A DNA stretch of 64,000 nucleotides from Pseudomonas iridis. GTDB taxonomy: Bacteria; Pseudomonadota; Gammaproteobacteria; Pseudomonadales; Pseudomonadaceae. Each line of letters begins with the position of its first letter. Positions within the stretch are counted from its first letter, which is position 1. A program made the translations under genes and the position numbers. Below, piece after piece: positions 33,822 to 44,065 of the stretch. The stretch spans positions 310,001-374,000 of the forward strand of contig NZ_JACXXO010000003.1 of NCBI RefSeq assembly GCF_017980685.1, written 5' to 3'. The notes below the pieces were generated by a model that was not told the DNA's origin, searched no databases, and saw nothing but the letters and a program-made list of their open reading frames with translations.

Positions 33822-34544
33822 GTGACCCTCATCTACGGCCACCGCGGCGCCAAGGGCGAAGCACCGGAAAACACCCTGACCGGTTTTCAGGAATGTCTCA
33901 AGCACGGCGTGCGCCGCTGCGAACTGGATCTGCACCTGTCAAAGGACGGCGAGCTGATGGTCATCCACGACCCGACGCTCAAGCGCACCACCGACCGTCG
34001 CGGCAAGGTCGTCGAGCAGACTGCCGCCGATCTGGTGACATTTGATGCGCGTAAGGGCGGCCCTGGCTGGATCAAGCCGTGCCCGATTCCGACGCTGGAA
34101 GAGTTGTTCGAGAAGTGCGATTTCGAGCACTGGCAGCTTGAAGTCAAAAGTGCATCTCGCACCCGCGCTGCCACCACCGTGTTGGCGATTCGGGAAATGG
34201 CGCAACGCCACGGCTTGCTCGACAAGGTGACCATCACCTCGAGCTCGCGGGAAGTATTGAAGGCTGCACTGGATCTGGTGCCGGATGTGTCGCGCGGTCT
34301 GGTCGCCGAGTACGCCTGGCTCGACCCGTTGAAGGTCGCGCAAAGCTACGGCTGCGAGATTCTGGCGTTGAACTGGACGCTGTGTACGCCTGAGCGCCTG
34401 CAAAAAGCGCAGCGTCAGGGCCTGCATGTGTCGGTGTGGACCGTCAACGAGCCTGCGCTGATGCGCAGACTCGCCGACTTCGGCGTTGACAGCCTGATTA
34501 CAGACTTTCCCGGTTTGGCCACTGCCACGCTCGAGAATTGCTGA
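33822..34544 (+). CDS. Glycerophosphodiester phosphodiesterase (UgpQ-like)
   Basis: A 240-residue cytoplasmic GDPD. It hydrolyses glycerophosphodiesters to glycerol-3-phosphate and an alcohol. GHRGAKGEAPENT holds the HR and EN residues, and ELDLHLSKDGELMVIHDPTL holds the ExD and HD metal and catalytic residues. No signal peptide is present, as in UgpQ. The start is GTG at 33822, with AAGGAAG 7 bases upstream. Confidence 0.92.
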   Translation: MTLIYGHRGAKGEAPENTLTGFQECLKHGVRRCELDLHLSKDGELMVIHDPTLKRTTDRRGKVVEQTAADLVTFDARKGGPGWIKPCPIPTLEELFEKCDFEHWQLEVKSASRTRAATTVLAIREMAQRHGLLDKVTITSSSREVLKAALDLVPDVSRGLVAEYAWLDPLKVAQSYGCEILALNWTLCTPERLQKAQRQGLHVSVWTVNEPALMRRLADFGVDSLITDFPGLATATLENC

Positions 34545-34551
34545 AATCGGT

Positions 34552-34582
34552 CTCCCCGGCCGGCTCAGGCCACCGGCCGGAG
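34552..34582. other. Hairpin between the GDPD gene and sthA
   Basis: CCGGCCGG is repeated on both sides of a 9-base loop (34556-34563 and 34573-34580). There is no T-tract on either side, so it is a structural hairpin rather than a classical terminator. It separates two convergent genes. Confidence 0.55.
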
Positions 34583-34586
34583 CCCG

Positions 34587-35981
34587 TCAAAAAAGCCGGT
34601 TGAGGCCGTCGTACGCCGCTACCCGATAGGCTTCAGCCATGGTCGGGTAGTTGAACGTGGTGTTGACGAAGTACTTCAGTGTGTTCAGCTCACCCGGCTG
34701 GCTCATGATCGCCTGACCGATGTGAACGATCTCCGATGCCTGATAACCGAAGCAGTGAACGCCCAGCACTTCCAGGGTTTCACGGTGGAACAGGATCTTC
34801 AGCATGCCTTGCGGCTCGCCGGCAATCTGCGCCCGCGCCATGCTCTTGAAGAACGCCTTGCCAACTTCGTACGGCACCTTGGCCTGGGTCAGTTCCTGCT
34901 CGTTCTTGCCGATCGAGCTGATCTCCGGAATGGTGTAGATGCCGGTCGGCACGTCATTGACGAAGCGCCAGCTAGCGTTATCCACGATGCTGCCAGCGGC
35001 CGAACGGCCCTGGTCGTGAGCAGCGCTGGCCAGGCTCGGCCAGCCGATCACGTCGCCCGCGCCGTAGATGTTCGGCACGCAGGTGCGATAAGCCTCGTCG
35101 ACTTCGATCTGGCCACGGCTGTTGACCTTGACGCCGATGTTTTCCAGACCCAACTGATCGGTGTTGCCGGTACGCCCGTTGCACCAGAGCAAGGCGTCGG
35201 CCTTGATCTTCTTGCCGGACTTCAGGTGCAGGATCACGCCGTTGTCGACGCCTTCAACGCGATCGTAATCTTCGTTGTGGCGCACTGTGATGTTGTTGTT
35301 GCTGAAGTGGTAGCTCAACGCCTGGGAGATTTCCGAGTCGAGGAAGCTCAGCAACTGACCGCGGTTGTCCACCAGCTCAACCAGCACACCCAGACCACTG
35401 AAGATCGACGCGTATTCGCAGCCGATCACGCCGGCGCCGTAAACGATCAGTTTGCGCGGGGTGTGGCCGAGGCTGAGGATGGTGTCGCTATCGTAGATAC
35501 GCGGGTGATGGAAATCGATGTCCGCCGGGCGATACGGACGCGAACCGGTGGCGATGATGATGTGCTTGGCTACCAGTTTTTCGACCACGCCATTGGCGCA
35601 GACCACTTCAATGGTTTGCTCGTCGGCGAAGCTGCCGGTGCCGAAAAACACGTCGACACGATTACGAGCGTAGTAGCCAGTGCGCGAGGCGACTTGTTTG
35701 GAAATGACTTTCTCGGCGCTTTTCAACACGTCCGGGAAGGAGAACCAGCGCGGCTCGCCGATGGCCCGGAACATAGGGTTGGTGTTGAACTGCATGATCT
35801 GCCGCACCGAGTGACGCAGTGCCTTGGACGGGATGGTGCCGAGGTGGGTGCAGTTGCCGCCGACCTGGCGACGGCTGTCGACCATCGCGACCTTGCGCCC
35901 TGCTTTGGCGGCGTTCATTGCCGCGCCTTCTCCTGCCGGGCCGGAACCCAGCACCACCACGTCGTAGTTGTAGACAGCCAT
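34587..35981 (-). CDS. sthA: Soluble pyridine nucleotide transhydrogenase
   Basis: FAD enzyme of 464 residues that passes hydride between NADPH and NAD+ in the cytoplasm. The N-terminal FAD motif [14 protein letters not shown] is near residue 12. The CTHLGT segment lacks the second Cys of the disulfide found in related dihydrolipoamide dehydrogenases, which is diagnostic for Sth[13 protein letters not shown] near residue 180 is the second nucleotide fold. The 200 bases upstream hold no clear gene. It has its expected neighbours, GDPD downstream and apbE upstream. Confidence 0.97.
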   Translation of the reverse strand: MAVYNYDVVVLGSGPAGEGAAMNAAKAGRKVAMVDSRRQVGGNCTHLGTIPSKALRHSVRQIMQFNTNPMFRAIGEPRWFSFPDVLKSAEKVISKQVASRTGYYARNRVDVFFGTGSFADEQTIEVVCANGVVEKLVAKHIIIATGSRPYRPADIDFHHPRIYDSDTILSLGHTPRKLIVYGAGVIGCEYASIFSGLGVLVELVDNRGQLLSFLDSEISQALSYHFSNNNITVRHNEDYDRVEGVDNGVILHLKSGKKIKADALLWCNGRTGNTDQLGLENIGVKVNSRGQIEVDEAYRTCVPNIYGAGDVIGWPSLASAAHDQGRSAAGSIVDNASWRFVNDVPTGIYTIPEISSIGKNEQELTQAKVPYEVGKAFFKSMARAQIAGEPQGMLKILFHRETLEVLGVHCFGYQASEIVHIGQAIMSQPGELNTLKYFVNTTFNYPTMAEAYRVAAYDGLNRLF

Positions 35982-36182
35982 GCGTACTCCTCAGAACAGG
36001 CCGCGGTGCCAGCAGCACCGGCGGCTAAATCACGCCGAACGGCGGCGTGAAGGAACAATTGGGGGTCAGTAAAGAACCCGGACACAGTCTATAGAAGCGT
36101 CAACGCCGCGCACATTAACCCTTGGTCGCGTCGTAGGCTACTTTTGCCTGCACTACAACGCCAGCTTTCGTATTGTTCTCAG

Positions 36183-37196
36183 TCAATTTTTTGCGCCCGA
36201 GAGCCGATCGAAAGCCTTGCTGGTGCGTATGACAAAACCTGTATCGGCACGAATGACAAAGAATGCACCAATGTCATGTTTTTCGGCATAGGCCCACGCC
36301 CTTTCAGGCCCGAGAATCAGCAACAGCGTCGATAGTCCATCGGCCATCAATGCTGAAGGATGAATGACCGTGACCGACGCCAGGTCGTGCAGGACGGGCG
36401 CGCCACTGCGGGCATCGAAGGTGTGGGAATAGCGCCGACCGTCCTGCAGGAAATAGTTGCGGTAGTCACCCGAGGTGGACACGCCGTAGCCGTCGACGTT
36501 GATGATGCGCTCGGCGACCTGCTGATCGTCGCGAGGCGCTTCCAACGCAATGCGCCATGGCGAACCGTCAGGTTTTTTGCCCTTGGCCTTGAGCTCGCCA
36601 GTGGCCTCGGCGAGGTAATCGTGGATGCCCATGGCGTCGAGCCTGGCGGCAATCGTGTCGACGGCATAACCGGCGGCGATACTGTTGAAGTCGACTTCGA
36701 CGGCGGCGTCCTTGCACAACTGCTCGCCATCGATGCGCAAATGCTGATGACCGACCCTCTGCAACACCTCCGCCAACGCAGCGGCACTCGGGACCTTTTC
36801 TTCGCGACCTTGCGGGCCGAAACCCCACAGATTCAGCAGCGGCTCCACGGTCAGGTCGTAGGAACCTTCGCTTTGCTCTGACAGCTGCTTGCCGATGCGG
36901 ACCAGCTCGAGGACAGGCGCGGGCATTCTCTGACAAGTATTGGCGGGCAATGCGTTGAAGCGCTCGATATCCGAGTCACTGCGATACGTGGACATTTGCC
37001 GCTCGATTTCGGCGAGGATGCCCTCCACTTCGCTGCGCACTCGAGCGGCATCCACCTGACCTGCATGACGCACGTACTTGATCGAATACGTGCTGCCCAT
37101 GGTCGCGCCGCCAAAGTTTTCCAGGCTGTCGCCGTTGCCGCAGCCCGACAAAACAGCGGCCAGGACCATAAGCCCTCTGCACCGTCCAGTTAACAA
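36183..37196 (-). CDS. apbE: FAD:protein FMN transferase (ApbE), lipoprotein
   Basis: Attaches FMN covalently to Thr or Ser of target flavoproteins, using FAD, on the periplasmic side. A lipobox VLSGC gives an inner-membrane-anchored lipoprotein, and [22 protein letters not shown] and DARSGAP are ApbE motifs. The start is taken as TTG at 37196 because GGGGAG lies 8 bases upstream; ATG codons at 37229 and 37169 are alternatives. In P. aeruginosa, from memory, apbE sits beside nqrA-F, whose NqrB and NqrC subunits are its targets. Here no nqr gene is adjacent. Confidence 0.88.
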   Translation of the reverse strand: MLTGRCRGLMVLAAVLSGCGNGDSLENFGGATMGSTYSIKYVRHAGQVDAARVRSEVEGILAEIERQMSTYRSDSDIERFNALPANTCQRMPAPVLELVRIGKQLSEQSEGSYDLTVEPLLNLWGFGPQGREEKVPSAAALAEVLQRVGHQHLRIDGEQLCKDAAVEVDFNSIAAGYAVDTIAARLDAMGIHDYLAEATGELKAKGKKPDGSPWRIALEAPRDDQQVAERIINVDGYGVSTSGDYRNYFLQDGRRYSHTFDARSGAPVLHDLASVTVIHPSALMADGLSTLLLILGPERAWAYAEKHDIGAFFVIRADTGFVIRTSKAFDRLSGAKN

Positions 37197-37303
37197 ATCT
37201 TCATCTCCCCGCAAAACCGCGGCGGCCATTATGGACTACAGAGCGCGCTCGCTCCGAAACGGATGCGACGCCTTCACACAAATTCAATAGTGAGAATCTG
37301 CAA

Positions 37304-38602
37304 ATGTCCTCGACCACGGGCAACGGCAAAGCGATTTTTCGCGTTGTCAGCGGCAATTTCCTCGAAATGTTCGACTTCATGGTCTACGGCTTCTACGCCA
37401 CGGCCATCGCCAAAACCTTCTTCCCTGCCGACAGCGCCTTTGCGTCTCTGATGCTGTCGCTGGCCACGTTCGGCGCCGGCTTCCTGATGCGTCCATTAGG
37501 GGCGATTTTCCTCGGCGCTTACATCGACCGTCATGGCCGGCGCAAAGGCCTGATCATTACCTTGGCAATGATGGCCGCCGGCACCGTGCTGATCGCCTGC
37601 GTCCCCGGCTATGCAACGCTTGGCGTGGCCGCACCGTTGCTGGTGCTGTTCGGACGCCTGCTCCAAGGCTTCTCGGCCGGCGTGGAACTGGGCGGCGTGT
37701 CGGTGTATCTGGCGGAAATCTCCACCCCCGGCCGCAAGGGCTTCTTCGTCAGTTGGCAGTCCGCCAGCCAACAGGCGGCCGTGGTATTCGCCGGCCTGCT
37801 CGGTGTCGGTCTCAATCACTGGCTAAGCCCGGAGGAAATGGGCGAATGGGGCTGGCGCGTGCCGTTTCTGATTGGCTGCATGATCGTACCGGTGATCTTC
37901 GTCATCCGTCGTTCGCTGGAAGAAACCCCGGAATTCCAGGCGCGTAAACATCGCCCTACCCTGCGCGAAATCGTCCGCTCGATCGGTCAGAACTTTGGCA
38001 TTGTCATCGCCGGCATGGCGCTGGTTGTGATGACCACAGTGTCGTTCTACCTGATCACCGCCTACACCCCGACTTTCGGCAAATCCGAACTGCATCTGTC
38101 GGACCTGGACGCCTTGCTGGTGACGGTCTGCATCGGTCTGTCGAACTTCTTCTGGTTGCCGGTGATGGGTGCGGTATCCGACAGGGTCGGACGTAAACCC
38201 CTACTGCTGGCGGCGACAATTCTGGCGATTCTGACGGCTTATCCGGCGCTGTCGTGGCTGGTGGCAAACCCGAGCTTCAGCCATCTGCTGATCGTCGAGC
38301 TGTGGCTGTCGTTCCTGTACGGCTCTTATAACGGCGCGATGGTGGTGGCGCTCACGGAGATCATGCCGGTGGACGTTCGTACGACCGGGTTCTCGTTGGC
38401 CTACAGCCTGGCAACGGCGACGTTTGGTGGTTTTACACCGGCAGCGTGCACTTATCTGATTCATGTGCTGGGTAACAAGGCTGCGCCGGGGATCTGGCTC
38501 ACAGGTGCGGCGGTGTTGGGGTTGATTGCGACGCTGGTGTTGTTTCGTGGCAACAGGCATGAGCTGCGTACTGCGCAAGCGGCTGTGTTCGGTCGCGCCT
38601 GA
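37304..38602 (+). CDS. CitA-like citrate-proton symporter (MFS)
   Basis: A 432-residue major facilitator of the metabolite:H+ symporter type with 12 predicted helices. The N-terminal segment [18 protein letters not shown], the loop 2-3 motif [12 protein letters not shown], and [20 protein letters not shown] agree closely with the recalled CitA sequence of Salmonella; [21 protein letters not shown] is also shared. Uptake of citrate or a related tricarboxylate is likely. It is divergent from apbE across 107 bases and is followed by a REPIN. Confidence 0.82.
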   Translation: MSSTTGNGKAIFRVVSGNFLEMFDFMVYGFYATAIAKTFFPADSAFASLMLSLATFGAGFLMRPLGAIFLGAYIDRHGRRKGLIITLAMMAAGTVLIACVPGYATLGVAAPLLVLFGRLLQGFSAGVELGGVSVYLAEISTPGRKGFFVSWQSASQQAAVVFAGLLGVGLNHWLSPEEMGEWGWRVPFLIGCMIVPVIFVIRRSLEETPEFQARKHRPTLREIVRSIGQNFGIVIAGMALVVMTTVSFYLITAYTPTFGKSELHLSDLDALLVTVCIGLSNFFWLPVMGAVSDRVGRKPLLLAATILAILTAYPALSWLVANPSFSHLLIVELWLSFLYGSYNGAMVVALTEIMPVDVRTTGFSLAYSLATATFGGFTPAACTYLIHVLGNKAAPGIWLTGAAVLGLIATLVLFRGNRHELRTAQAAVFGRA

Positions 38603-38609
38603 CAGGACC

Positions 38610-38704
38610 CCATCGCTGGCAAGCCAGCTCCCACAAGGGTTTCGGGTGTGAATGCGATTGTGCAAGCTCTCAAGAAACCTGTGGGAGCTGGCTTGCCAGC
38701 GATG
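38610..38704. repeat. REPIN, type B
   Basis: CATCGCTGGCAAGCCAGCTC on the left and GAGCTGGCTTGCCAGCGATG on the right are exact inverted copies, about 50 bases apart. Confidence 0.92.
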
Positions 38705-38738
38705 AGGCCGGTACAGGCAACAGAGATTTACAAGGCAT

Positions 38739-38771
38739 AAAAAAACGCCCCGACCTAAGTCGGGGCGTTTT
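38739..38771. terminator. Bidirectional terminator between the symporter gene and gap
   Basis: ACGCCCCGAC-CTAA-GTCGGGGCGT with an A-run before and TTTT after. It serves the minus-strand gap gene and probably the plus-strand transporter gene. Confidence 0.92.
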
Positions 38772-38787
38772 CATGTGCAGCCAAGGC

Positions 38788-40236
38788 TTAGCGCGGGAAC
38801 GCAGGCGGGTTTACACCGGCCATGTCTTCCATCACGCGAACCACCTGGCAGCTGTAACCGAACTCGTTGTCGTACCAGACGTACAGAACAACGCGGTTAT
38901 CCTGAGTGATGGTCGCTTCAGCGTCGACCACACCGGCGTGGCGCGAGCCAACGAAGTCGGTCGAAACCACTTCCTGCGAGTTGACGAAGTCGATTTGCTT
39001 ATGCAGATCGGAGTGCAGCGCCATGTAGCGCAGGTACTCATTCATCTCTTCACGGGTGGCGGCTTTCTCAAGGTTGAGGTTGAGAATGGCCATCGACACG
39101 TTCGGCGTTGGAACACGGATCGCGTTACCGGTCAGCTTGCCGGCCAGCTCAGGCAGAGCCTTGGCAGCAGCGGTGGCAGCACCGGTCTCGGTGATAACCA
39201 TGTTCAGCGCGGCGCTACGGCCACGGCGATCGCCCTTGTGGAAGTTGTCGATCAGGTTCTGGTCGTTGGTGTACGAGTGAACGGTTTCGACGTGACCGTT
39301 GATGATGCCGAACTTGTCATTCACAGCCTTGAGCACCGGCACGATGGCGTTGGTGGTGCAGGAAGCGGCAGACACGATCTTGTCGTCAGCGGTGATTTCA
39401 CTATGGTTGATGCCGTGAACGATGTTCTTCAGCTTGCCTTTGCCAGGCGCGGTCAGAACAACGCGGTCGACACCCGGGCACGCCAGATGTTGACCCAGGC
39501 CATCAGCGTCACGCCATACACCGGTGTTGTCCACCAGCAGCGCGTCTTTGATACCGTACTGGGTGTAATCCACTTCAGTCGGGTTCTTCGCGTAGATCAC
39601 CTGGATCAGGTTACCGTTGGCGGTGATGGTGTTGTTTTCTTCGTCGATGGTGATGGTGCCGTTGAACGAACCATGGACCGAATCGCGACGCAGCAGGCTG
39701 GCGCGCTTGGTCAGGTCGTTGTCGGCGCCTTTACGCACGACGATGGCACGCAGACGCAGACCGTCGCCACCACCGGTTTTTTCGATCAGGATGCGCGCCA
39801 GCAGACGGCCGATACGACCGAAGCCGTACAGCACAACGTCAGTGCCTTTGCGGGCCGAGGCGTTTTGCTGGCCAACCACATCAGCCATTTCTTCACGAAC
39901 GAACTGCTCGGCGCTGCGGCCGTTGCCTTCGTTGCGGAATTTGAACGCCAACTTGCCCAGGTCTACCGAGGCCGCGCCGAGCTTGAGCTCGCTCATGGCT
40001 TTGAGCAGGGGGAATGTTTCGTGGACGGAGAGTTCGCTGTCGTCGGAAGAACGGTGGCGCGCAAAGCGGTGAGCTTTGAGAATCGCGATGACAGACTGGT
40101 TGATCAGGCTGCGGCCATAGATCGAGCTCACCACGTTGTTATTGCGGTAGAGCTGACCGATAAGCGGGATCATCGCTTCTGCGAGTGCTTCACGGTCGAT
40201 CCATTCACCAAGACACTGGTCGGGCTTCTGAGTCAC
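38788..40236 (-). CDS. gap: Glyceraldehyde-3-phosphate dehydrogenase, long form
   Basis: NAD(P)-dependent GAPDH. The catalytic Cys293 lies in AASCTTN and the nucleotide-binding GFGRIGRL at about 138-145. The protein has about 482 residues, 140 to 150 more than classical GAPDH, because an N-terminal domain precedes the Rossmann fold (DQCLGEWIDREALAEAMIPL onward). This long form is known from pseudomonads. The start is taken as GTG at 40236, with GGAAGG 5 bases upstream; an ATG at 40251 would add five residues. A promoter with 17-base spacing lies just upstream. Confidence 0.93.
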   Translation of the reverse strand: MTQKPDQCLGEWIDREALAEAMIPLIGQLYRNNNVVSSIYGRSLINQSVIAILKAHRFARHRSSDDSELSVHETFPLLKAMSELKLGAASVDLGKLAFKFRNEGNGRSAEQFVREEMADVVGQQNASARKGTDVVLYGFGRIGRLLARILIEKTGGGDGLRLRAIVVRKGADNDLTKRASLLRRDSVHGSFNGTITIDEENNTITANGNLIQVIYAKNPTEVDYTQYGIKDALLVDNTGVWRDADGLGQHLACPGVDRVVLTAPGKGKLKNIVHGINHSEITADDKIVSAASCTTNAIVPVLKAVNDKFGIINGHVETVHSYTNDQNLIDNFHKGDRRGRSAALNMVITETGAATAAAKALPELAGKLTGNAIRVPTPNVSMAILNLNLEKAATREEMNEYLRYMALHSDLHKQIDFVNSQEVVSTDFVGSRHAGVVDAEATITQDNRVVLYVWYDNEFGYSCQVVRVMEDMAGVNPPAFPR

Positions 40237-40275
40237 GGTAACCTTCCACATGTAGGGGCAGAAAAAAGGGGCTAC

Positions 40276-40304
40276 ATTATGCCGCTCAGAACCTCTCGTA
40301 GCAA
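40276..40304 (-). promoter_or_regulatory. Predicted sigma-70 promoter of gap
   Basis: On the minus strand a -35 TTGCTA and a -10 CATAAT are 17 bases apart. The -10 ends 40 bases before the GTG start. Confidence 0.6.
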
Positions 40305-40538
40305 TGCGCGCCTGTCGCGCAAACGCTAACAAATTTCCGTTCAAAAAAATTACGCCCTTCTCCAGCCCAGTAAATACGCGGCCTCCAGCACAGTCAATTT
40401 TTCGACGACTGTTAGACGATGTCTGTAACCCTCCGAAACACCACGCGGTTTCGGCACTACATAACCGCTAAAAAAGTGCTGGTTTTTATGGTTACCACTA
40501 CATTTCACCCAAATATCGAAGATAGACACAGTCTGCAA

Positions 40539-40568
40539 CTGACAGGCAGCATCGGACGCCGCTACAAT
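40539..40568 (+). promoter_or_regulatory. Predicted sigma-70 promoter of mfd
   Basis: A -35 CTGACA (40539-40544) and a -10 TACAAT (40563-40568) are separated by 18 bases. They lie 37 bases before the mfd start. Confidence 0.7.
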
Positions 40569-40605
40569 TACCGACTTTGTCGCAACGCCTGGAGCTCAAC
40601 CTTCC

Positions 40606-43600
40606 GTGCCTGTTCTGCGTCTACCGCTTCTCCCTGCTGCGGCAGGTAAACAGCATTGGGGCAATTTGCCCGGTGCCGCCCTCAGCCTGGCGATTGCCGA
40701 GGCTGCCAGCGCTGCCAAGCGCTTCACCCTGCTCCTGACCGCCGACAGCCAAAGTGCCGAACGGCTGGAACAGGAGCTGAGTTTCTTCGCCCCGGATTTG
40801 CCCGTCCTGCATTTTCCCGACTGGGAAACCCTGCCCTACGACCTGTTCTCGCCGCATCAGGACATCATTTCCCAGCGCATTGCCGCCTTATACAGGTTGC
40901 CGGAGCTGGCGCATGGCGTGCTGGTGGTGCCGATCACGACAGCACTGCATCGTCTGGCGCCGACCAAGTTCCTGCTCGGCAGCAGCCTGGTGCTGGATGT
41001 CGGCCAGAAGCTCGACGTCGAACAAATGCGCTCGCGACTCGAAGCCAGCGGCTATCGCTATGTAGACACCGTCTACGAGCACGGCGAGTTCACCGTGCGC
41101 GGCGCATTGATCGATTTGTTCCCGATGGGCAGCAAGCTGCCCTATCGCATCGACCTGTTCGACGACGAAATCGAAACCCTGCGCACCTTCGATCCGGAAA
41201 ACCAGCGCTCCATCGACAAGGTCGATTCGGTCAAGCTGCTGCCGGCCCGTGAGTTCCCGCTGCAGAAAGATGCCGTCACCCGCTTCAAGGCGCGTTTCCG
41301 CGAACGCTTTGACGTTGATTTCCGTCGTTGCCCGATCTTTCAGGATTTGAGCAGCGGCATCACACCGGCCGGTATCGAGTACTACTTGCCGCTGTTCTTT
41401 GACGAAACCTCGACCCTGTTCGATTACCTGCCCCAGGACACGCAAGTGTTCTCGCTGCCGGGCATTGAGCAAGCGGCGGAGAATTTCTGGAACGACGTAC
41501 GCAATCGTTATGAAGAACGCCGCGTCGATCCTGCTCGTCCTTTATTGCCACCGGCGGAATTGTTCCTGCCGGTGGAAGATTGCTTTGCCAGGCTCAAGAG
41601 CTGGCCGCGCGTGGTCGCCAGTCAACAGGACGTGGAAGTCGGTGCAGGTCGCGAGCGCTTCCCGGCGCAAACGCTGCCAAATCTGGCAATCGAAGCCAAA
41701 GCCACGCAACCGCTGGCAGCGCTGGCAGGTTTCCTCGATGAATTTCCCGGACGCGTGCTGTTCACGGCCGAATCGGCGGGCCGTCGCGAAGTCCTGCTGG
41801 AGTTGCTCGAACGCCTGAAACTGCGACCAAAAACGGTCGACAGCTGGCCGGATTTCGTCGCGAGCAAGGATCGCCTGGCGATCACCATTGCGCCGCTCGA
41901 CGAAGGCCTTTTGCTCGACGACCCGGCGCTGGCATTGGTCGCCGAAAGTCCGCTGTTCGGTCAGCGAGTCATGCAGCGTCGCCGTCGCGAGAAGCGCGCC
42001 GACGGCAACCACGACGCGGTGATCAAGAACCTCACCGAACTGCGCGAAGGCGCGCCGGTGGTGCACATCGATCACGGTGTCGGCCGCTACCTGGGCCTGA
42101 CGATTCTGGAAATCGACGATCAGGCTGCCGAATTTCTCACCCTCGAATACGCCGAGAACGCCAAGCTCTACGTGCCGGTGGCCAACCTGCACTTGATCGC
42201 CCGCTACACCGGCAGCGACGATGCACTGGCCCCGCTGCACCGCCTCGGCTCCGAGACCTGGCAGAAAGCCAAACGCAAAGCGGCCGAACAGGTGCGCGAC
42301 GTTGCCGCCGAATTGCTCGACATCTATGCCCGTCGCGCCGCTCGCGAAGGTTATGCGTTCGCCGATCCGAAAGCCGATTACGCAACATTCAGCGCCGGTT
42401 TCCCGTTCGAAGAAACACCCGACCAGCAAACCACCATCGAAGCAGTGCGCGCCGACATGCTCGCGCCGAAACCGATGGATCGCCTGGTCTGCGGTGACGT
42501 GGGTTTCGGCAAGACCGAAGTGGCCATGCGCGCAGCGTTCATCGCTGTGCACGGCGGCCGCCAGGTTGCGATTCTGGTGCCGACCACCCTGCTCGCCCAG
42601 CAGCATTACAACAGCTTCCGCGACCGCTTCGCCGACTGGCCAGTGAGCGTGGAAGTGATGAGCCGCTTCAAGTCCGCCAAGGAAGTCAACGCGGCGATTG
42701 CCGATCTGGCGGAAGGCAAGATCGACATCGTCATCGGCACGCACAAATTGCTGTCCGACGACGTGAAAATCAAAAACCTCGGGCTGGTGATCATCGACGA
42801 AGAGCACCGTTTTGGTGTGCGTCAGAAAGAACAGCTCAAGGCCTTGCGCAGCGAAGTCGACATTCTGACCCTGACGGCCACACCGATTCCGCGCACGCTG
42901 AACATGGCAGTGTCGGGCATGCGTGACCTGTCGATCATTGCCACACCACCGGCACGACGCCTGTCGGTGCGCACCTTCGTCATGGAGCAGAACAAGAGCA
43001 CGGTCAAAGAAGCCCTGCTCCGCGAACTGCTGCGTGGCGGACAGGTTTATTACCTGCACAACGATGTGAAAACCATCGAGAAGTGCGCCGCCGATCTGGC
43101 CGAACTGGTTCCGGAAGCACGAATCGCCATCGGCCACGGACAGATGCGCGAGCGCGAACTCGAACAGGTGATGAGCGACTTCTATCACAAGCGTTTCAAC
43201 GTGCTGATCGCCTCGACCATCATCGAGACCGGTATCGACGTACCGAGCGCCAACACCATCATCATCGAACGCGCCGACAAGTTCGGTCTGGCGCAACTGC
43301 ACCAGCTGCGCGGCCGTGTCGGTCGCAGTCACCACCAGGCTTATGCTTATCTGCTGACGCCGCCGCGCCAGCAGATCACTTCAGACGCAGAAAAGCGTCT
43401 GGAGGCGATTGCCAACACCCAGGACCTCGGTGCCGGTTTCGTGCTGGCCACCAACGACCTGGAAATCCGTGGCGCCGGCGAACTGCTCGGCGATGGCCAG
43501 AGCGGCCAGATTCAAGCCGTGGGTTTCACGCTGTATATGGAAATGCTTGAGCGCGCGGTGAAATCGATCCGCAAGGGCGAGCAACCGAATCTCGATCAAC

Positions 43601-44055
43601 CGCTTGGCGGTGGCCCGGAAGTCAATCTGCGGGTACCGGCGCTGATTCCGGAAGACTATTTGCCGGACGTTCACGCCCGCCTGATCCTGTACAAGCGCAT
43701 CGCGTCGGCCACCGACGAGGAAGGCTTGAAGGATCTGCAAGTCGAGATGATCGATCGTTTCGGCCTGCTTCCGGAGCCGACCAAGAATCTGGTGCGCATC
43801 ACCGCGTTGAAGCTGCAGGCCGAAAAGCTGGGCATCAAGAAAGTCGACGGTGGCCCGCAGGGTGGACGCATTGAGTTTGAAGCGCAGACCCCAGTCGATC
43901 CGATGACCCTGATCAAACTGATTCAGAGCCAGCCAAAACGCTACAAATTCGAAGGCGCCACGATGTTCAAGTTCCAGATGCCGATGGAGCGCCCGGAAGA
44001 GCGCTTTAATACTGTAGAGGCGCTGTTTGAGCGCCTCATCCCGAAAACTGCTTGA
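40606..44055 (+). CDS. mfd: Transcription-repair coupling factor
   Basis: A DNA translocase of 1149 residues that removes stalled RNA polymerase and recruits UvrA. The order is: UvrB-homology region (1-350); RNA polymerase-interacting CarD-like domain (VHIDHGVGRYLGL near 487); RecG-like motor with Walker A GDVGFGKTEVA, DEEHRFG and QLRGRVGRS; and a C-terminal autoinhibitory domain (LPDVHARLILYKRI). The length is normal. The start is GTG at 40606, with GGAG 11 bases upstream. It reads into the csiV-like gene 10 bases downstream, so the two probably share a transcript. Confidence 0.97.
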   Translation: MPVLRLPLLPAAAGKQHWGNLPGAALSLAIAEAASAAKRFTLLLTADSQSAERLEQELSFFAPDLPVLHFPDWETLPYDLFSPHQDIISQRIAALYRLPELAHGVLVVPITTALHRLAPTKFLLGSSLVLDVGQKLDVEQMRSRLEASGYRYVDTVYEHGEFTVRGALIDLFPMGSKLPYRIDLFDDEIETLRTFDPENQRSIDKVDSVKLLPAREFPLQKDAVTRFKARFRERFDVDFRRCPIFQDLSSGITPAGIEYYLPLFFDETSTLFDYLPQDTQVFSLPGIEQAAENFWNDVRNRYEERRVDPARPLLPPAELFLPVEDCFARLKSWPRVVASQQDVEVGAGRERFPAQTLPNLAIEAKATQPLAALAGFLDEFPGRVLFTAESAGRREVLLELLERLKLRPKTVDSWPDFVASKDRLAITIAPLDEGLLLDDPALALVAESPLFGQRVMQRRRREKRADGNHDAVIKNLTELREGAPVVHIDHGVGRYLGLTILEIDDQAAEFLTLEYAENAKLYVPVANLHLIARYTGSDDALAPLHRLGSETWQKAKRKAAEQVRDVAAELLDIYARRAAREGYAFADPKADYATFSAGFPFEETPDQQTTIEAVRADMLAPKPMDRLVCGDVGFGKTEVAMRAAFIAVHGGRQVAILVPTTLLAQQHYNSFRDRFADWPVSVEVMSRFKSAKEVNAAIADLAEGKIDIVIGTHKLLSDDVKIKNLGLVIIDEEHRFGVRQKEQLKALRSEVDILTLTATPIPRTLNMAVSGMRDLSIIATPPARRLSVRTFVMEQNKSTVKEALLRELLRGGQVYYLHNDVKTIEKCAADLAELVPEARIAIGHGQMRERELEQVMSDFYHKRFNVLIASTIIETGIDVPSANTIIIERADKFGLAQLHQLRGRVGRSHHQAYAYLLTPPRQQITSDAEKRLEAIANTQDLGAGFVLATNDLEIRGAGELLGDGQSGQIQAVGFTLYMEMLERAVKSIRKGEQPNLDQPLGGGPEVNLRVPALIPEDYLPDVHARLILYKRIASATDEEGLKDLQVEMIDRFGLLPEPTKNLVRITALKLQAEKLGIKKVDGGPQGGRIEFEAQTPVDPMTLIKLIQSQPKRYKFEGATMFKFQMPMERPEERFNTVEALFERLIPKTA

Positions 44056-44065
44056 AGGACGCCGC

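Larger units (their letters stand above)
40237..40605. other. Divergent intergenic region gap-mfd
   Basis: 369 bases between two divergent genes. It contains predicted promoters for gap (40276-40304) and mfd (40539-40568). A minus-strand open frame of 62 codons at 40350-40538 has no ribosome binding site and no recognisable product, and I do not call it a gene. Confidence 0.6.

Noticed and set aside
40350..40538. Minus-strand open frame of 62 codons between gap and mfd
   Set aside because: No ribosome binding site and no recognisable product; part of it overlaps a region better explained as promoter DNA.
41542..43335. Minus-strand open frame of 597 codons
   Set aside because: It lies entirely antisense to mfd, with no motif and no start signals.
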